DNA from: Saxidomus purpurata
Lineage: Eukaryota; Mollusca; Bivalvia; Venerida; Veneridae
Length of the DNA stretch: 64,000 nt
Direction: 5' to 3'
Assembly: GCA_022818135.1 (NCBI GenBank)
Contig: JAFMSR010000003.1
Location: 37,676,595-37,740,594, forward strand
Shown here: positions 39,101-54,100 of the stretch, piece by piece
Layout of the letters: every line of letters begins with the position of its first letter
How positions within the stretch are numbered: position 1 is the first letter of the stretch
The notes under the pieces: generated by a model
What the model was told of the DNA's origin: nothing
The model's input: the letters and a program-made list of their open reading frames with translations, nothing else
The model's database searches: none
Made by a program: the position numbers and the translations under genes

Positions 39101-42100
39101 GTCTTGATGCTTGGTCAGTTCTAACATGAATTCCTAAAAACAAGAAATTGCAAGAAGGATTAGTCTGATATAGACACCAGAGATCTTGAGGCTATTTACA
39201 TAGGTCCAAGTTTCATTAAAATTGATCAAGAAATGTGGATCCTTGAGTGCTCACAAACAAACTGTAGAGAATAGACTGATACATTGCCATATGAACAACA
39301 TACTTACATACAGGTGAGCTACACTAGACCTATCACTAGATGTGATTAATACCCCCAAAAGACCGCTTTATCAACTGAAGAAGTTTGTAGTTACAGACTA
39401 CCTTGCAAAAAAACTGAAAAAGAGATATGGTTCTTGTCAAGATAGAGTTATTGTTCTTGTACACTGCACCTCCTCTCATCGTACTTGACCATTGTATGAA
39501 GTTGTATTGAATTCCAACCAGTAGCTTTAAAGTTATGCTCCGGACAAGGAAAATGCAATGGACCGACCGTCAGCCCTCTTGCCCTACCAAACCACCGGGC
39601 GACTCCTATATACCCCCCTAAATTTCTTTTCAGGGATATAAAAAGGTGTAAGTGGTTAAAAGCCATTTGCAGATGTGTTTTGAAAATTTAATTCATTTCT
39701 TTTCTTCTTGATACTTATTTTTGATAGCATACTTTTTCTTTTAATTCAATTCAATAAAATAGAAGTTGTTTTTGAGTAACAGAAGCTTTCATGCTGGTAT
39801 GATGTTAACCTGGTCTAGACAGAGGATAAATAATACTAGCCTTATAAAAGCCAACAAAAATGATTCCCTACAGCAATACTTGTTGGTTATGCACAAACAC
39901 TAATAAATTCAGTGAGCATTTCTCCTAAATCAAAATCAATCATGTTAAATCAGATTTCGAATTTTCAATTTTCAGACCACTAAAGTTTCCTGTGCAGCAT
40001 ATGCAATGAAGGAAGAAAATGTCCATGCATTAAAAGGATCACGACAGTCAGAAAGTAAAGAAGTTTTCCTCAAAAATCAACCCCTTTCTTTATACATAAA
40101 CAATTCTTTCATTGCAGTATTTCCATAACAGACTTGTCCAATCTTTTAGTTTATACTTCTTCATTTAAGCTTGTTTGTAAAGAAAGCTTGAAGCTTATGG
40201 AGTTACTCTCGAGTTTGCTTCCTGGAAAAACCAGTACTGGTGTCATAATTATGAAGAGGTATGGTATGAATGTACCACTCTATGATGACAGGGGTATTCG
40301 ATAAAACGTCAGAGACTGACCAGCAAAAGTGAAAATATGCAGGATAATCAAGCCATAGGCTTATTGCAAAAGGGAGTTTGTTTATTCCAGAACATACTGA
40401 CATTTTAAAATATTGTTGGTGCCACTCTGATAAAACATTACAAGGGTTAGCGACCGTTTCATCTACACTATTAATAAACTGTATTTTTAAATGTTACTGA
40501 AACAAACAAATGATACCTCATGTTCACTAAACTGCTTCTTCACTACAAGAACTGTATCACCAACTTGTCCCTGTGTTTCCACCACCTCCTCTGCTTCCAG
40601 GAGCCATGTCAACACATTCTCAAGACTGTCTTGGTACGAAAGTAGGTCAACGGAGCCTGAAGAGCTCATTGTACTCTGCCTACTTGATGAGGTGCTTAAC
40701 GAGGCAGCCATCTTAAAGAGAAGATTAGTTATAATGAAACTTTTAAACAAATGCTTTAAATTTTTCTGAAAACAGTATTAAACCTCAACTTCTGATCTGT
40801 CTGAGCGTTTGCATTTCACCAATCAGAAGAGCTGGACAAGGATAAAACTTAAAACCTGGTGCCAAAGATTAGTAACTAATGGTAACATGTGAATGTCAGT
40901 TTAAAAAGCCAGTTACATACGCTTAATTCTCTCCCTTGTAAATGAAGCAAAGCTACATAGAAGAGAAATCTTAGAAGGCAGTAAACTTGAATACACCACT
41001 TTCTTTTAAAACTTTGAAACAACACAGCTCTGCAGCAGGAACAAGATCTCACAGAACTCTTTACCCTGATAAATATATTGCAGAAACAAGATGCATTAAA
41101 AGAAAGTAAGTTCTGGGCATTTCAAGCCAAGATATTTCTAGCCAAATCTCTACATTCAAAGAATTATATAGCAAAAACAATAGCTTCTCTATAATATATC
41201 AAACACATTACAAGGAAACCTAATGAGTTTATTCTTCTACCAGATATGTAATTTTGCTAAAAGCTCTGCATAATGATAAATCCCAAGGGATATTCAAATC
41301 CATGATAATTCCAAAGAAACATATTAATTTTCCTTAGATGTAATTATCAAAATATAGATGCTTTTCCTATTGATTTCCAAATAAATACATCTGTTTCCCT
41401 TAAATCAATGTACCTAAACAAGTAAATCCATCAACTAATATCCGAAAACACAGCGGCATATCAAAACCGCACTGAGTAGGCAGTCAAAAAATATTTCAAT
41501 GAACTTTATAAGAACATTTTGACAAGGTTCCAAAACAACTTGAAAATATTAAAAAGCATGTTTGGTTGAAAAATAAAAGTGGCAGTTCTGTTTAACACAA
41601 TATTCAGACAAATACAGTTTTTCAAGGGTTTGACACTTCATTAATGACTCACAGTTCTGAGATTTAAGAAATAAGAACATTTATGTTTAAACTGGTGGTG
41701 AGGGAGTTGGCCTGGTTAGCTCACTGGTTATGGCACTCACTTCCGGAACGATAGATTATGGGTTCAAATCCCTGTCCGAGCAGGAGATCCCTCCTTGGGC
41801 AAGGACACTGGTGCCCCAGTCTACCCAGCTGTAAATGGGTAGAAGCCTGATAATCTCATGTAAACAGGATGATGCTGGAGAATAAGCTACTGAAGCTTTC
41901 TTCATATTCAAACTAAAATAATTTTTTATGAATAGGATGTCAACTATTCTTCACACAATCTTCCAATTAGAATTGTGTTGTTGACAGGACTGCATCCATC
42001 CTGAGGGATCCAACATTGTTTTGCAATCTTTTCAAGGCAAACAATGCAAGACAGTGGCTTTTCTAGCATATTAGCTTAACAACTTTATAAAACTTGCTGT

Positions 42101-45100
42101 TGCTCCTACTGTTGTTGTTGCTGCTTATGATGACAATGATGGTAATGATGAACAGAGTAGGAGTAAAACTTCAACAGGTTACTGCAGCCAATGGCAGGGA
42201 AATGTAAAATCTGAACAGGTCAATGCGGGCCTGATAACAGCCTGCCATTAGACCCACTGATTTGCCGAATTAGTAGATAAGGTGATTATAACAAAACTGA
42301 CAGGAACGACTTCAAGATTATGAACTAATGTGCTCCTGCTGACACTGATACATATTTCTGTCGCCAGCCACAATATCTCCAACCTTGAAAAAAATCATAC
42401 CAGTATCACATCCTGTTACACACTCAGTGTCATGATGAACCGGCTTATTCCTGTTGTACAATTTTCTAAGAGCACTAAATCAATCAGTAAAATGCTGTCT
42501 ACTATCACAAAGTTGGCATCAAATCAAACTTCCGGAGATTATTGCTTCAAAAAAACCAAACTAAAGCAGATACATTGAGATTCAGGCAAAAACCGACTTT
42601 TAAACATGATCAGAGGTTAGATTGAAATTTACTCCCAGGACTATTCACTTTCATTTATGTTCTTTTATCCCATTGATTTACTACTTCTTTTTTCTCTATT
42701 TTCACAAAGTGATACCTTTTCCCCCCACTATCTGTGTATCATTCTATTGCTATACAGTGAGATATTTTGATTTCTGCATACAGCTGCCAAATATTTTTTA
42801 TTATGTACTTGTTAACATCATTCATTCATTAGACAGCTAGATAAATCTATGTCTGAATTATTTTACAGTATTTTGTCCAGACTGATTCCTACTGGTGAGT
42901 TGTTTTGCATTCAACCGAGCGCTGCCCATTTTCTTACAGTGGACTTGCCCATAATTCAAACTTGACAGTATCATTTCTGGTTGGAAGGAGTGCTATGAAA
43001 TAAGTAAAACTCCAAATAGAAAACAGTGTAGATGACTTACAAATCTTCTTCCTACATGTTTTTGATGATCCCCACAGCTGACCTACAGTCTAACCTGTCT
43101 TAAGCTGCCAATCATGGGTTACATTAAATGTAGTCACTTAAAGCAGGTGGGTGCTTAATTAGGTGAATTCAATGTTAAAATTGCCAATAATAATATATCA
43201 ATTTTGATAATCAAGAATGTTCATGTTTCACTGTATAATTATGCAAGACTGCAGCTCCATGGAGCTCAAAGTCTCCATATTTCCTTGAGACTTACAACTA
43301 AACTGACCAAAAGACTTTATATTGACAAACCCCAATCCTCTAAACTGCTCATTACTGTCGCCACACAACTAAATCACTTGTCTCCTATCCTTGACTGAGA
43401 GAGATATGTTAATAGATCAATAAGATTGCAATAATTAGATATCTTAATAGCTAATTGCCATAACCTACACTTACAACACATTTATTTTCTGACTTATCAT
43501 ATTAAATGAGTGGAATCTTTTTATTCCTTGCCGCTTTATGGATAAATTGGTGCCAGGAACTCTCTGTACTGAATGTTTCATGATTTCAGCTCAGAAAATC
43601 AACTGTTACAAGGGAAATCTAATAAGTTCTGATGAAAGATATGGTAACCAAAGAGGTCTTTGACAGGGAAGTGTAGTTATCCATATGGAAGCTGTATAGA
43701 GTAAGTGTGGCCTTGAACTTTGAGCGAAGGACCTAAGTGTTGTATGTCACACACCTTCAAGAGTGACCTTGAACTTTGAGTTGAGGACCGAAGTGATGTG
43801 TGTCACACACCTTCCAATGATGCTGTACAATTCTGTGAAGTTGAAATCCCATTGGCCAGTAATCAGTTTGTAGTTGAGACAAGAGCTAATGTTCTGTCCA
43901 TAAGACAACATAAATGAATAGATTATAACACATTCACTTCAGTGAACCAAAAATGGCATATTTTTGTGAAGATACAATTATAAAATACGGGACTTGCTTC
44001 TCTGTGCATTCTTATTAACCTCTGTATTTTTTGTGAAATTTCATTCTAATATTTGCTTCACTTCAGAATATAGTAATTTGCATAAAAGACTTCAAAGAGA
44101 AGAAAGGTGCAAAATTATGCTGATATTCAAGCAAGAGATCTGGGACTTGATTTTATAACTTTATTCATTGACTTCAACGGAACAGCTTGCACTATGCTGC
44201 AATAATCAAGCTAAAAAATGAATAATTAAGATACAGACCTTTGATAAAATACACTTAAAATTTTGCATCAAAGTCATAAAGCAGTAAACAGAAAATCTCA
44301 GACAGGAAAATCATGCAGAAAAACCATAAATCATCACATAACAACAAAGATTTTCTGCAGTAATCAATAATAAACATGGTAATCATACAACCTCAGGGAA
44401 TGGGCGCCATTATGTTTCATATAGACAGCATCTTACTCCCAAGTCAGAACACTTCTTCCTAATTTCTCTGCTCTTCTACATCTATTGCAAATTCATACAA
44501 GCACTCGTCATTACTAACTTCTTAACAACAAAGTTACTGTGTCTCTACATGACAAAGGAGTTGAAAACAAACGTCTTTGAGGGAAGTGTCAGAAGTCAGA
44601 AATTCTACTTATATAGCTGACTGGTTACTGTACTGTAACTTTAAAACTGAGCCCTGCCATATGAAAACCAGCATTATAATCTGAGAATTAACTGTTCACG
44701 CCAAAAAAAAAAACATTTATTTTTTTAAAAGTACCCATTCATACAGCCTATAATTATGTTCTAAGCTCAGGCCTTTCTGATAGAGATGTAGATCTGAATC
44801 CTGACAGGCAACAAAAACATACATGTATTTGTTTTCAAACATTGTGGCTGATTGAAAATACTAGTGGAATCCGGACAGAGTAACAGGAACTCTTCTCAAG
44901 TAGGAGGTGTCGTGTGTCAAATATATCAGTAAGTCATAATCAGCAGCCATAACTGCAAAGCCAACAGCTCTGTATTAGAACAAAAGCTAAGGTTAGGTTG
45001 TTTGTGTTGTGTGCTGCTCAAACTGAACAATATTTACAAGATGTTTACACAAAATAACAAACTTTCTCTTCTCTTGTTTTCAAACATCTGGTATACATTA

Positions 45101-48100
45101 TCTGATAGGATCCATAAAATCTGGAAGATTTATTCTTGTGTTTTTTTTATGATAGTTCATACAGAAGCTACCTGAAATGGCCATACTGATAGAAAAATGC
45201 ATATTCTGAAACTTTCCAGTTTCTTCTGTAGATTAAATGCACATTCAGTGTATAATTAAAAACAAGTATCCTAAGCTAGGTGTCCTTATCAATGGGGTCA
45301 AGGGGGCATTTTTCAACTCAGCTGTTTTAAGCTGTTTTTAGTTCGCTGTTAAAAGTTGGTAACATTTCAACCTCCGATGAAATGACAAGTAGAATGTGTA
45401 AAAATTTTCAAATTGAAAACTTTACTGGCAGCAAGATACTCTTTCATGAATGGTTTTATGATTAAAGTATGTAAATAGTTATAAACTTAATATGTTGTCA
45501 CCAACAAACTAATGTTAAGTACGAGTCTAGAGTAATTATGATTTCTTGACCTGTGAATAATGGTCAATATTTCTAGCAACATATTTGATAAGAAAAACAA
45601 GGATTGATTAAGTTTGTTTTCCAGATGCACAGGGTACAGACTAGACTGGCATCAGTCGTTAGTCATTCCTCATGTCTTTTCTGGACATTTTACAACATCT
45701 TTACAATCTCTCCTCCTCTTAACTTTAACTGACATTTCTAATTATAAATCCAATTAAGAGTAAAGATAACTAAGACAATGATAATGATGATGATGAAGAA
45801 GAAGAGACTGAAGTCAGACATGATAACAATAATGAATGCTGATGATGACAACAATGATGAAGATGATGATAAAAATGACAAATATGAAAATTTTCAGTGA
45901 TGGAAATAAACACTTCATTAAGTTAGTAAAATCTCAGAAGGTTCCTCCTCAGAAGGTTCTCCTGCAAGAGTATAGTAGAAAAAAGGGGATTCCCCTATAT
46001 GTTACACCTTCTTAAAACAACATATCTTTAAGTACCAGTGGAATAACACCTCCCAGTGTTAGCTTACTAGGGAAAAATCAATTTCCAAGTTACCAGCTAT
46101 CATTTAAATAAATATAGATGTTTCCCCACCTAACAGCTGGAAAATTTCCTGTAACTCAACATTTGTGAGACATATGTCCATTACTTCCTGCACTCTTACT
46201 ACAGTTTACTGTTAACAGTCAATAATACAGCAACATAATGCAACAGACATAAATATATAAACCTGAACAGTCTAATCCGATATCCTCTTTTTTCTACACC
46301 AATTTCAATCCTTTTCCTAAGGGAATAGCTACATTATCTGGGAAAATTTCACATCCGCTTCGTTTAAGATTTCTTCCCAATGTCAAAGATTTACATAAAA
46401 GCTGTACTTATGACAGGCTATATCTTTAAAATAGGTCAAAGTCAGAATATTTGCTATTTCTTTCAAGTGACAGTATTTCGTAAAAATTGTGATTTTTTTT
46501 TTATCATGAGGGTACTTTCCAATGAATAGTATTAGTAAGTTATACATACCCCTGATGTTTTAGATTCTTGTATTCCGACATTTGGCGATGCTGAAACACC
46601 GGATACAGACTCTGGTGTCAATGGTGACACTGGTAAGTCAACATTCTGGTCGAGCGGGATGTCAGAATGTGGCAGGACTTTGAAAAGGCACATCAAGTAC
46701 ATCATCACAGACTTTTTGTCTGGTGTCTCTACACTCACATCTAAAATCAAACAAAAACATTTTGTTATATAAGTAATTGAGCATTGCCTACCTGCTCCAC
46801 CACTAACATAGCTAATGGTCTTTCGGATGAGACCTAAAACCGAGGTCCGATGTATCGGTGCTGTACATCGGGCATGTAAAAGAACCAGAGGGTGTCTCTT
46901 GAAAGCGACGAGTTCTGTATCGTACACTATCCCCCAAAATCTAAAATAACTAAACTCTTCTGGGGGCGTTTGGTCATATGGATTATCTGGTACCAACGAT
47001 AAAACTCTAAAATACATACAAGATAACAAAACCCTAAATGGCTAGTCTTTGTCATGCTTACAGATGTTTAAGAAATATTTACAAATAGTGTAATTAGGCC
47101 TCTAACAAAAGAATAATAGTAGATGAAATTTCTGTTCTTTTAACAAGTAAGTCTGTAAACACACCCTAATTGGTGCCACTAGGACTTGCACATTATTGCC
47201 CAATTGCTTTCAAACTATTTTATCATTCATCCAGCAGTTGTTGTCCGGTAGACTTTGTGTTTGTCAAGCAAATATTGTCTTCAGGCTAGTGGAATTTAAT
47301 ATGCAATATTTTGTATAAATTAAAGTGCGAGACAGTACCAAAAGGTAAGTAATCAGTTCTTTACAAATCCTCTAAACAAAGTACAAACAGTTACATGTAG
47401 TAGATATTAAATTCAAAAAATCTAAGGTAGTACCAAAAGTCCAACATGTAGCTGATATATTGACACACCATTATAATTCTAAACATCAGAGGTAGTACCA
47501 GTCCCAAAGTGCTTACTCCTGAATGGCCAGTTTGGAAATCAAACTCACTTTAAACCAATCCTGAGGCTGGTCTTTTACTATCTCAGACAGGAACTACTAC
47601 AAACCCTAGACCCAATAGATATGATTCTATATAATCTTAGACACTGGGCTTTATTCATTTGCCCTTTGACCCTTATCCTGCTATATTTCTAAAACAGACT
47701 TGCCCACTCTCAGATTTATATTGACTGAACAGGGAACAGTGCAGATCATGATCAGACTGCACAGATATTGATCATGATCTGTACTGAACGCATAGGCCAA
47801 ACTTTGTTGACAGCAGGGATAAGGTCACAGATGAGAGGAAGAATGTTGCCTACCCTCTGGGTCCAGAAGCTTGTCAACACCTAGGTGTTCATGAGCAACA
47901 GTAAAGGCATGGTCTAAGTTCTCCTCTGCTGTCTGTGATAACAGACTGTCATACTGGAACAAGTCAGGCCTGAAATAAATATGTATCAAAATATTACTGA
48001 CCCTTTACAGTATTGGATTTACAAAAAATATTGTACATAGATAATTTCCGAGTTTAGCCAAACATGTTTTTCAGCAAAATCTAAAGTAGTCTAGTGACCA

Positions 48101-51100
48101 AAACCAACCTAGCAATGCCATATCACTACCAATGGCCACCCTCTAAACTTTGCTGGAAAGATTTTTACATCTTCGGAAATTAATGTGCTCTTTACATCCG
48201 AGTTTCAGACTCAAAATCTATTGATCACAGCAAAGAATGACATAAAAACAAAACAGCTATAAACAGATGAACAGTGCAGACACTATATTGCTTCTCTTCA
48301 CTAAACTAGGGTTCATAAACTGACAAAACTCCAACCTTTTCTTTCCTGTTACTCAGTGATGTATTATATGTAAGTAAGAGTAACCAATCTAGGGATTGGA
48401 ACAGTATTCTAAACCAACCTTTCTCTCCTTTACTCAGGAGATTATATGTAGTAAGAGTAACCAATCTAGGGATTGGAACAGATGACCTAATAGGTTGGTT
48501 ACATCTCCATTTTCTGGGCACAATAATATTAAACTGAAAGCGGCTCCACTTACTTGTATCTGTGTATTAATGCATTGAAAGCTAGGCCACTTCTCCAACT
48601 GGTGGTGAAGTTTTTCACATCTACCAATGCATATCTGAAAACACATGAGGAAAATCTTTGCATTAATAAATATCTAATACTGTTATCTTTTAAATATTGC
48701 ATGGCGAATTACAAAATTTTATGCGATTTAAAGAAAGTTATGCTCTTAATTTTGTAAATTGGTAAGCCCAAGAGGCATTTTAGGATGGTATTCTGTCTCA
48801 TTCATAAAACACTGTTAAATTGTTTGTTCAATAATAATGTATAATTTAACTGCACATGAACAATTATGACAAAATTCTGCTTTGTACTTAAATCGGAAGT
48901 GATAAGGATCTGGTTGTATACAAAGAAGGAATTTTAAATTTTGAAAATTTGCATGGAATTTCCTATCTTTCTCATATCTTGAGAATTTGAGTCTCTATTA
49001 ATACCCTTGGAGACCAAAATGATGTATAACATGAACAAGTTACTGCACATTTATCAAGAATAAGCAAGAAAACATTTGTAATTGGGTATTTTAATGGATC
49101 ATTTTGAATCTTAGGTCAGTCTAGTCCTACTAATATGAATACATAGAGATACACGAGGGAGCAGTGCTAATGCACATGTGACAGCAATGTGACAGTCACT
49201 GTTTTCAGAAAGGTGACACTAAGTTCTGTGGCAAACAGACATCAAAGTATAGGCCTTTACAGAATGTTAGCAGGTGGCCTGGAACCAGGTAATTATCTGA
49301 GACAGTGAGTATGTTATCTGTTTATCATCATATGCTTCCTCAGGTCATGTTCTGCTAATTTTCTGCCAATAATATTATAAGACACTTGTTCTTTATTTCT
49401 TACACCACAAGTCTTGACTAGAATCTGAATAGACTGGCATTCAGTCCTTACAATGACCTTTCTTCTATCTGAACAGCATTCAAAATGAACTGGTAGAAAT
49501 GATATGGATATACCCAGTGGTACAGGGAGGGACCAGTTCATCTTAATTCTGTATATACACCTAGACTGTTATCTGCAACAATTTGTTTGGAATAATTTTA
49601 ATGGGAATGATCACACTTCTGCATTTACATGAAAGCAATTATTCCTAATCCATCTTAATTGAAGAGATAATGAAGACCAACCCTTACCCAGCAGTTGACT
49701 GTCTACACCAGACCAGCAGTGTCCTCTCTAAGTTTGTCTGTCTGAGGTCATCCATCAAATCTTTCATAACATCTTTAACCTGAAAGGAAACAATCTCATC
49801 TCAAAATCTCTCACATGTAGATACAGATAAACCTGTGGAAGTGGACCCTGGTTTAAGCAGTCATTTGTGCTTGACAGTCACTATTGTCCAAGCATTAACT
49901 ATTAATATTAACCACCCATAATTAGCTGCCACCTATTTTAAGAGGCCACACTAGCTATACCTGAAAATAGGTTCAAAGGATTTTAAAAAGTCCCTTCCAT
50001 TCAGTACCACTACTTTTGCTTACAAAATAATGGCTCAGTTCAGACATGATGGTTCAGTTCAGACATGGTGGTTCAGTTCTGGGAAGGGAACTAACATGTT
50101 TTCATTTGAGGACTGGTACCTGGTACTAGTTTTTTCCATTCCCCAATCAGTATCAGTTATCACTTTGTTTTTCATCACTGACTAAGAGATGTTCTTTTTG
50201 GTCATACTAAAATTAATAAATCTAAAGTAATAAATAATAAATTGGGAGTATCTATATATTCAGAAAATTATGATTAATGATGTATGAATATCCACTTTGG
50301 TTAACATATTCAATGAACATTTATTTTTGGGTTTTGGGTGTGTATATGTTAACTGAATTTCAAAATCAATCATGCCAGGTCATAAAATACACCAAGTACC
50401 AAGTACCACCAAAATAGATTATTGTTGAAGCCATTAACTCATCTATTTCAATGTCTATATGTACAATCTAAGCCTTTAATCCTAAGTAAACCGTTCATAA
50501 CATCAAAGGATCTCTCCCAATTTTATCAAATTGAAAGAGCTATCATAGGAACAATTTCCTGGTGAAATGATGCAGTGGTCCATACCTCATCCTTTACCGT
50601 TATTCCTCTAAAACATACTCCAGAGGATGCTACAAATAGACAACTGCCTTTCCTGACTTAATATCCCTTTTAACAATATTACAGTCAAGCATCCTGGGAC
50701 CCTTACCCCTTCCTGCCCCTATGTTCATATGCTGCAGATCGAAAGCAGCCTCGGTTAAACAATAGCAGTTAACAATTGAAGACTGAGTTTACCTTTTGAC
50801 TTCCATTCAATCACTATACCATAGCGGTCAGACCAGGTATTACACTTGCAACCTCTCTTCAGAATATAAGCATGCTAGGACTATACCATACCAGTAATGT
50901 AATACAACAATTGCTTTATTCAATCTCAATTCATTCTAACAGAATGATGCACTTACTAAATAAATGCCTATTTATGTGAAAAAAAAGTCTATCTACTGAC
51001 TTTCCCTCTTTTGCCTTAGTAAACAACTGACTGGCTTCTGGCACGTAGCTAGTACTGGTTTTTTTCCGCTTTTGTTACAAATTACTGCTTGTTATCATGC

Positions 51101-54100
51101 TATTTCAGATAATTCATCTAGCCCTGTCCTCAGTGACTGATTTGTCTGGCAGGGATAATACAGTAACATTCATTTTATTTCACAATAAGCCATAGTTTAG
51201 CTCAATTTTTTGGGAATGATAGTAAATTACAACAGATTTGGCCCTGTAATTTGCATAAATATTTAGGCCCATCTAACAACTGAAATATGTAAATTGCTAA
51301 ATAATACATCTGATCACAAAAGTGCTTATTTACACCTGCAATACTTGAAGTTGTAAGCCGCTTTTCTGATAAATATAGTTACAGTCTTAAACCAGTGAAC
51401 AAATTAGAAACCATCAATATCCTTTCTAACTTCTGTCTTTTCCTTGTTCTGAATTGCACAATTTTTTCAAAATCTGCACTTGGCAGTAATGCTATATTGG
51501 CATCAATATATTATTGTCTGTAAAAATTCATCTTTAAAAATGGCACCAATTTCTCAACAATAAAGTGCTAGACACAGTCAAGCTTACTTCTTTCGATAGT
51601 TTTTATCTATCAAGAACATCTTTTTGAGAGAACTTAAAGTACAGTGTATAAAGTTTTAGACACAAAATCTTTCTTCTGGTATATCATCACAACACTTAAT
51701 GCCACTGTAGTGTATTCTACATATTTTATAATATAACAACGCACTTGTTTTATTCTAGAACAATCATTAACACTGTATACATTATAGTACTAACGAATCA
51801 GATTGGTAGCAGGTTGCAAACACTTGGCAAATAAAATAAGTCTTCGAAAATATTGACCACCAGTCTTGGATGTACTGTATACAACTATCTCAACTAATTC
51901 TGAATGCATAGTGGTTTCTTTATTGATATACTCAAGACAACCTGGCTATCCATCATGCATGAATCCTTCTATTTCACCCACCAATAGCTTATAAATATTA
52001 ACCAATTTCTTGGCAAATATCTCACTAAATTTGCAATTTCATCTATCTCTGTCTGTATGGTTAAAGTTCACTCAAATCATCTGAGATTTTCATTAGAAAC
52101 CTATCAGTTATGTTTTCAGCTGACACCCCTGGTACAAATACTGCAATTACTTGAACTGGAATTCATCTATTTGGACTGCACACATTTGTTTTGGTATCAG
52201 CATTTATAAATACATGAAACAGCATTATCTTAAATGCTCCAAACTTGTTCACTTGTTCTTTTTTCAAGGGAGTACTGTTTCTAAAGGGAATATCACAGTG
52301 ACCTTGTGATCCTTTGTGAGGTTTGAAGCTGTAACTTCTACTTCAATTTCTACACCACTTTCACTCATTATTAACACTTGCAGGGGTATATTTAAGATGC
52401 CTTATATCTTACTCAAGATATACTGGGACATAAATTACAAACTGCACAGTTATTGAATTTCTAGCATAGTGTTGGCTGATCTTTGAGAAGTAAAGTACAG
52501 TCAAATGTATTCAGCCGCCTAAGGAAGGCTAAAACGTGCTTAATAAAGGCTCTTCTTACAAAGCATCCCGGAGGCGGCAATTACCCTAAATTGTGGTTAT
52601 GCCACATTGAAATGTTCAACTAAATAGCAAAAATGCTTGTACATGAAGGGATACCAAAGGCCAAAAATACCACAATTAACACCGTGGACACTAAGTATCC
52701 TTATGTTTGACACCTCTGTTCCTAATTGGGACGTTACAATGCAACTTAAACCGGTCAGTATCTCACAGAAATGATCGTCTGCACATAAAGATGCTACTAG
52801 ATTATAGGTCGCTGATAACTGGTGACGCCAATTCATTGACAAAATCGCTAATGAAATAGCAAAACATGTAAAAATGATCGGGGGATCCAAAAGTACAGTT
52901 AAGACACAAGTCGCAATTCACTGCTGTATGGACAAGTTACAGTATCATGTTTGTGCTTAATTTAAATGCATGGTGACACCAATTCAGTGATGTATGGCTC
53001 AATCATGTCAGTGCTGTATGGTGACACTAAGTCATTGTTCTTTGGTACAGTTAAGTCAGTGCTGTATGGTGACACCAATTCATTGATGTACGGTACAGTC
53101 ATGTCAGTGTTGTATGGTGACACCAAATCATTGCTGTATGTAACAATCATGTCAGTGCTGTATGGTGATACCAATTTATTGCTGTATGGAAAGTCATGTC
53201 TGTACAGTAAGGTGACACCATTTCATTGCTGTATGTTAAATCATGTCAGTGCTGTATAGTGACACAAATTCATTGCTGTATGATACAATCATGTCAGTGC
53301 TGTATGGTGACACCAATTCATTGTTGGTGTATGGTGACACCAATTCATTGCTGTATGGCACAATCATGTCAGTGCTGTATGATGATGTTAGCTGCATGGC
53401 ACAATCAAGTAAGTGTTCTATAGTGACACAATTTGAGTGCTGAATGACTCTACCACTACAATGTAGTACACTGCTACCATTTTAAACTATTAACAGGCAT
53501 CAAGGTGAAAAAATCTGTTTTCCATCAAGAAAAAAATTGAATAATGAAAACAAAACATACAAACTTACCTGCCAATGTAGAATAATAGACCACACAAATC
53601 CTAATGTTAGTTTCTGGTTCCCGTCAACTATATCATTACTGCTGATGTTCACCAACTTGATCTGAAAGTAAATAGAAACACTATTAACCCTAGTGTCTCT
53701 GCTGGATTTCTAAAATATAAACATGCTAATCTATCAAGTAGGATGGTATAAGATATACTTACATTTTTAATTATAAAATTTACTCAATGAAAAAACATGG
53801 CTACAGAGAGCAAATCATGAAAAGACTCTATCCATCTGCCAGCTGAGCATCATGGTCAACACTGGTTAGGGAAAGTCAATATGTCTGACATCAGAGGGAC
53901 AAAAGTTTATATCCATAAATTTGGGCAGATTTAATACTTTACAATCCACTAACAATTTTTTCTGCTGACTAATGCACTGGGTGAAAGGCATCGTTTAGAA
54001 AAGCTGAACTTTTAACTGTGATCAACTAGGCCCCCTGCTCTTGTCTAGTCATTTACTCAGATCAACAGATATCAGTATATGACGTGATTTGTAAGTCAGT

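Noticed and set aside
41704..41780. tRNA gene
   Set aside because: A and B boxes are present, but the sequence continues into a SINE body, and no credible cloverleaf with acceptor-stem pairing was seen.
46741..47029. Upstream part of the 165-codon frame that contains exon 7
   Set aside because: Upstream of the acceptor the frame translates a SINE and intron sequence; CH2 continues instead in exon 6 at 47854-47969.
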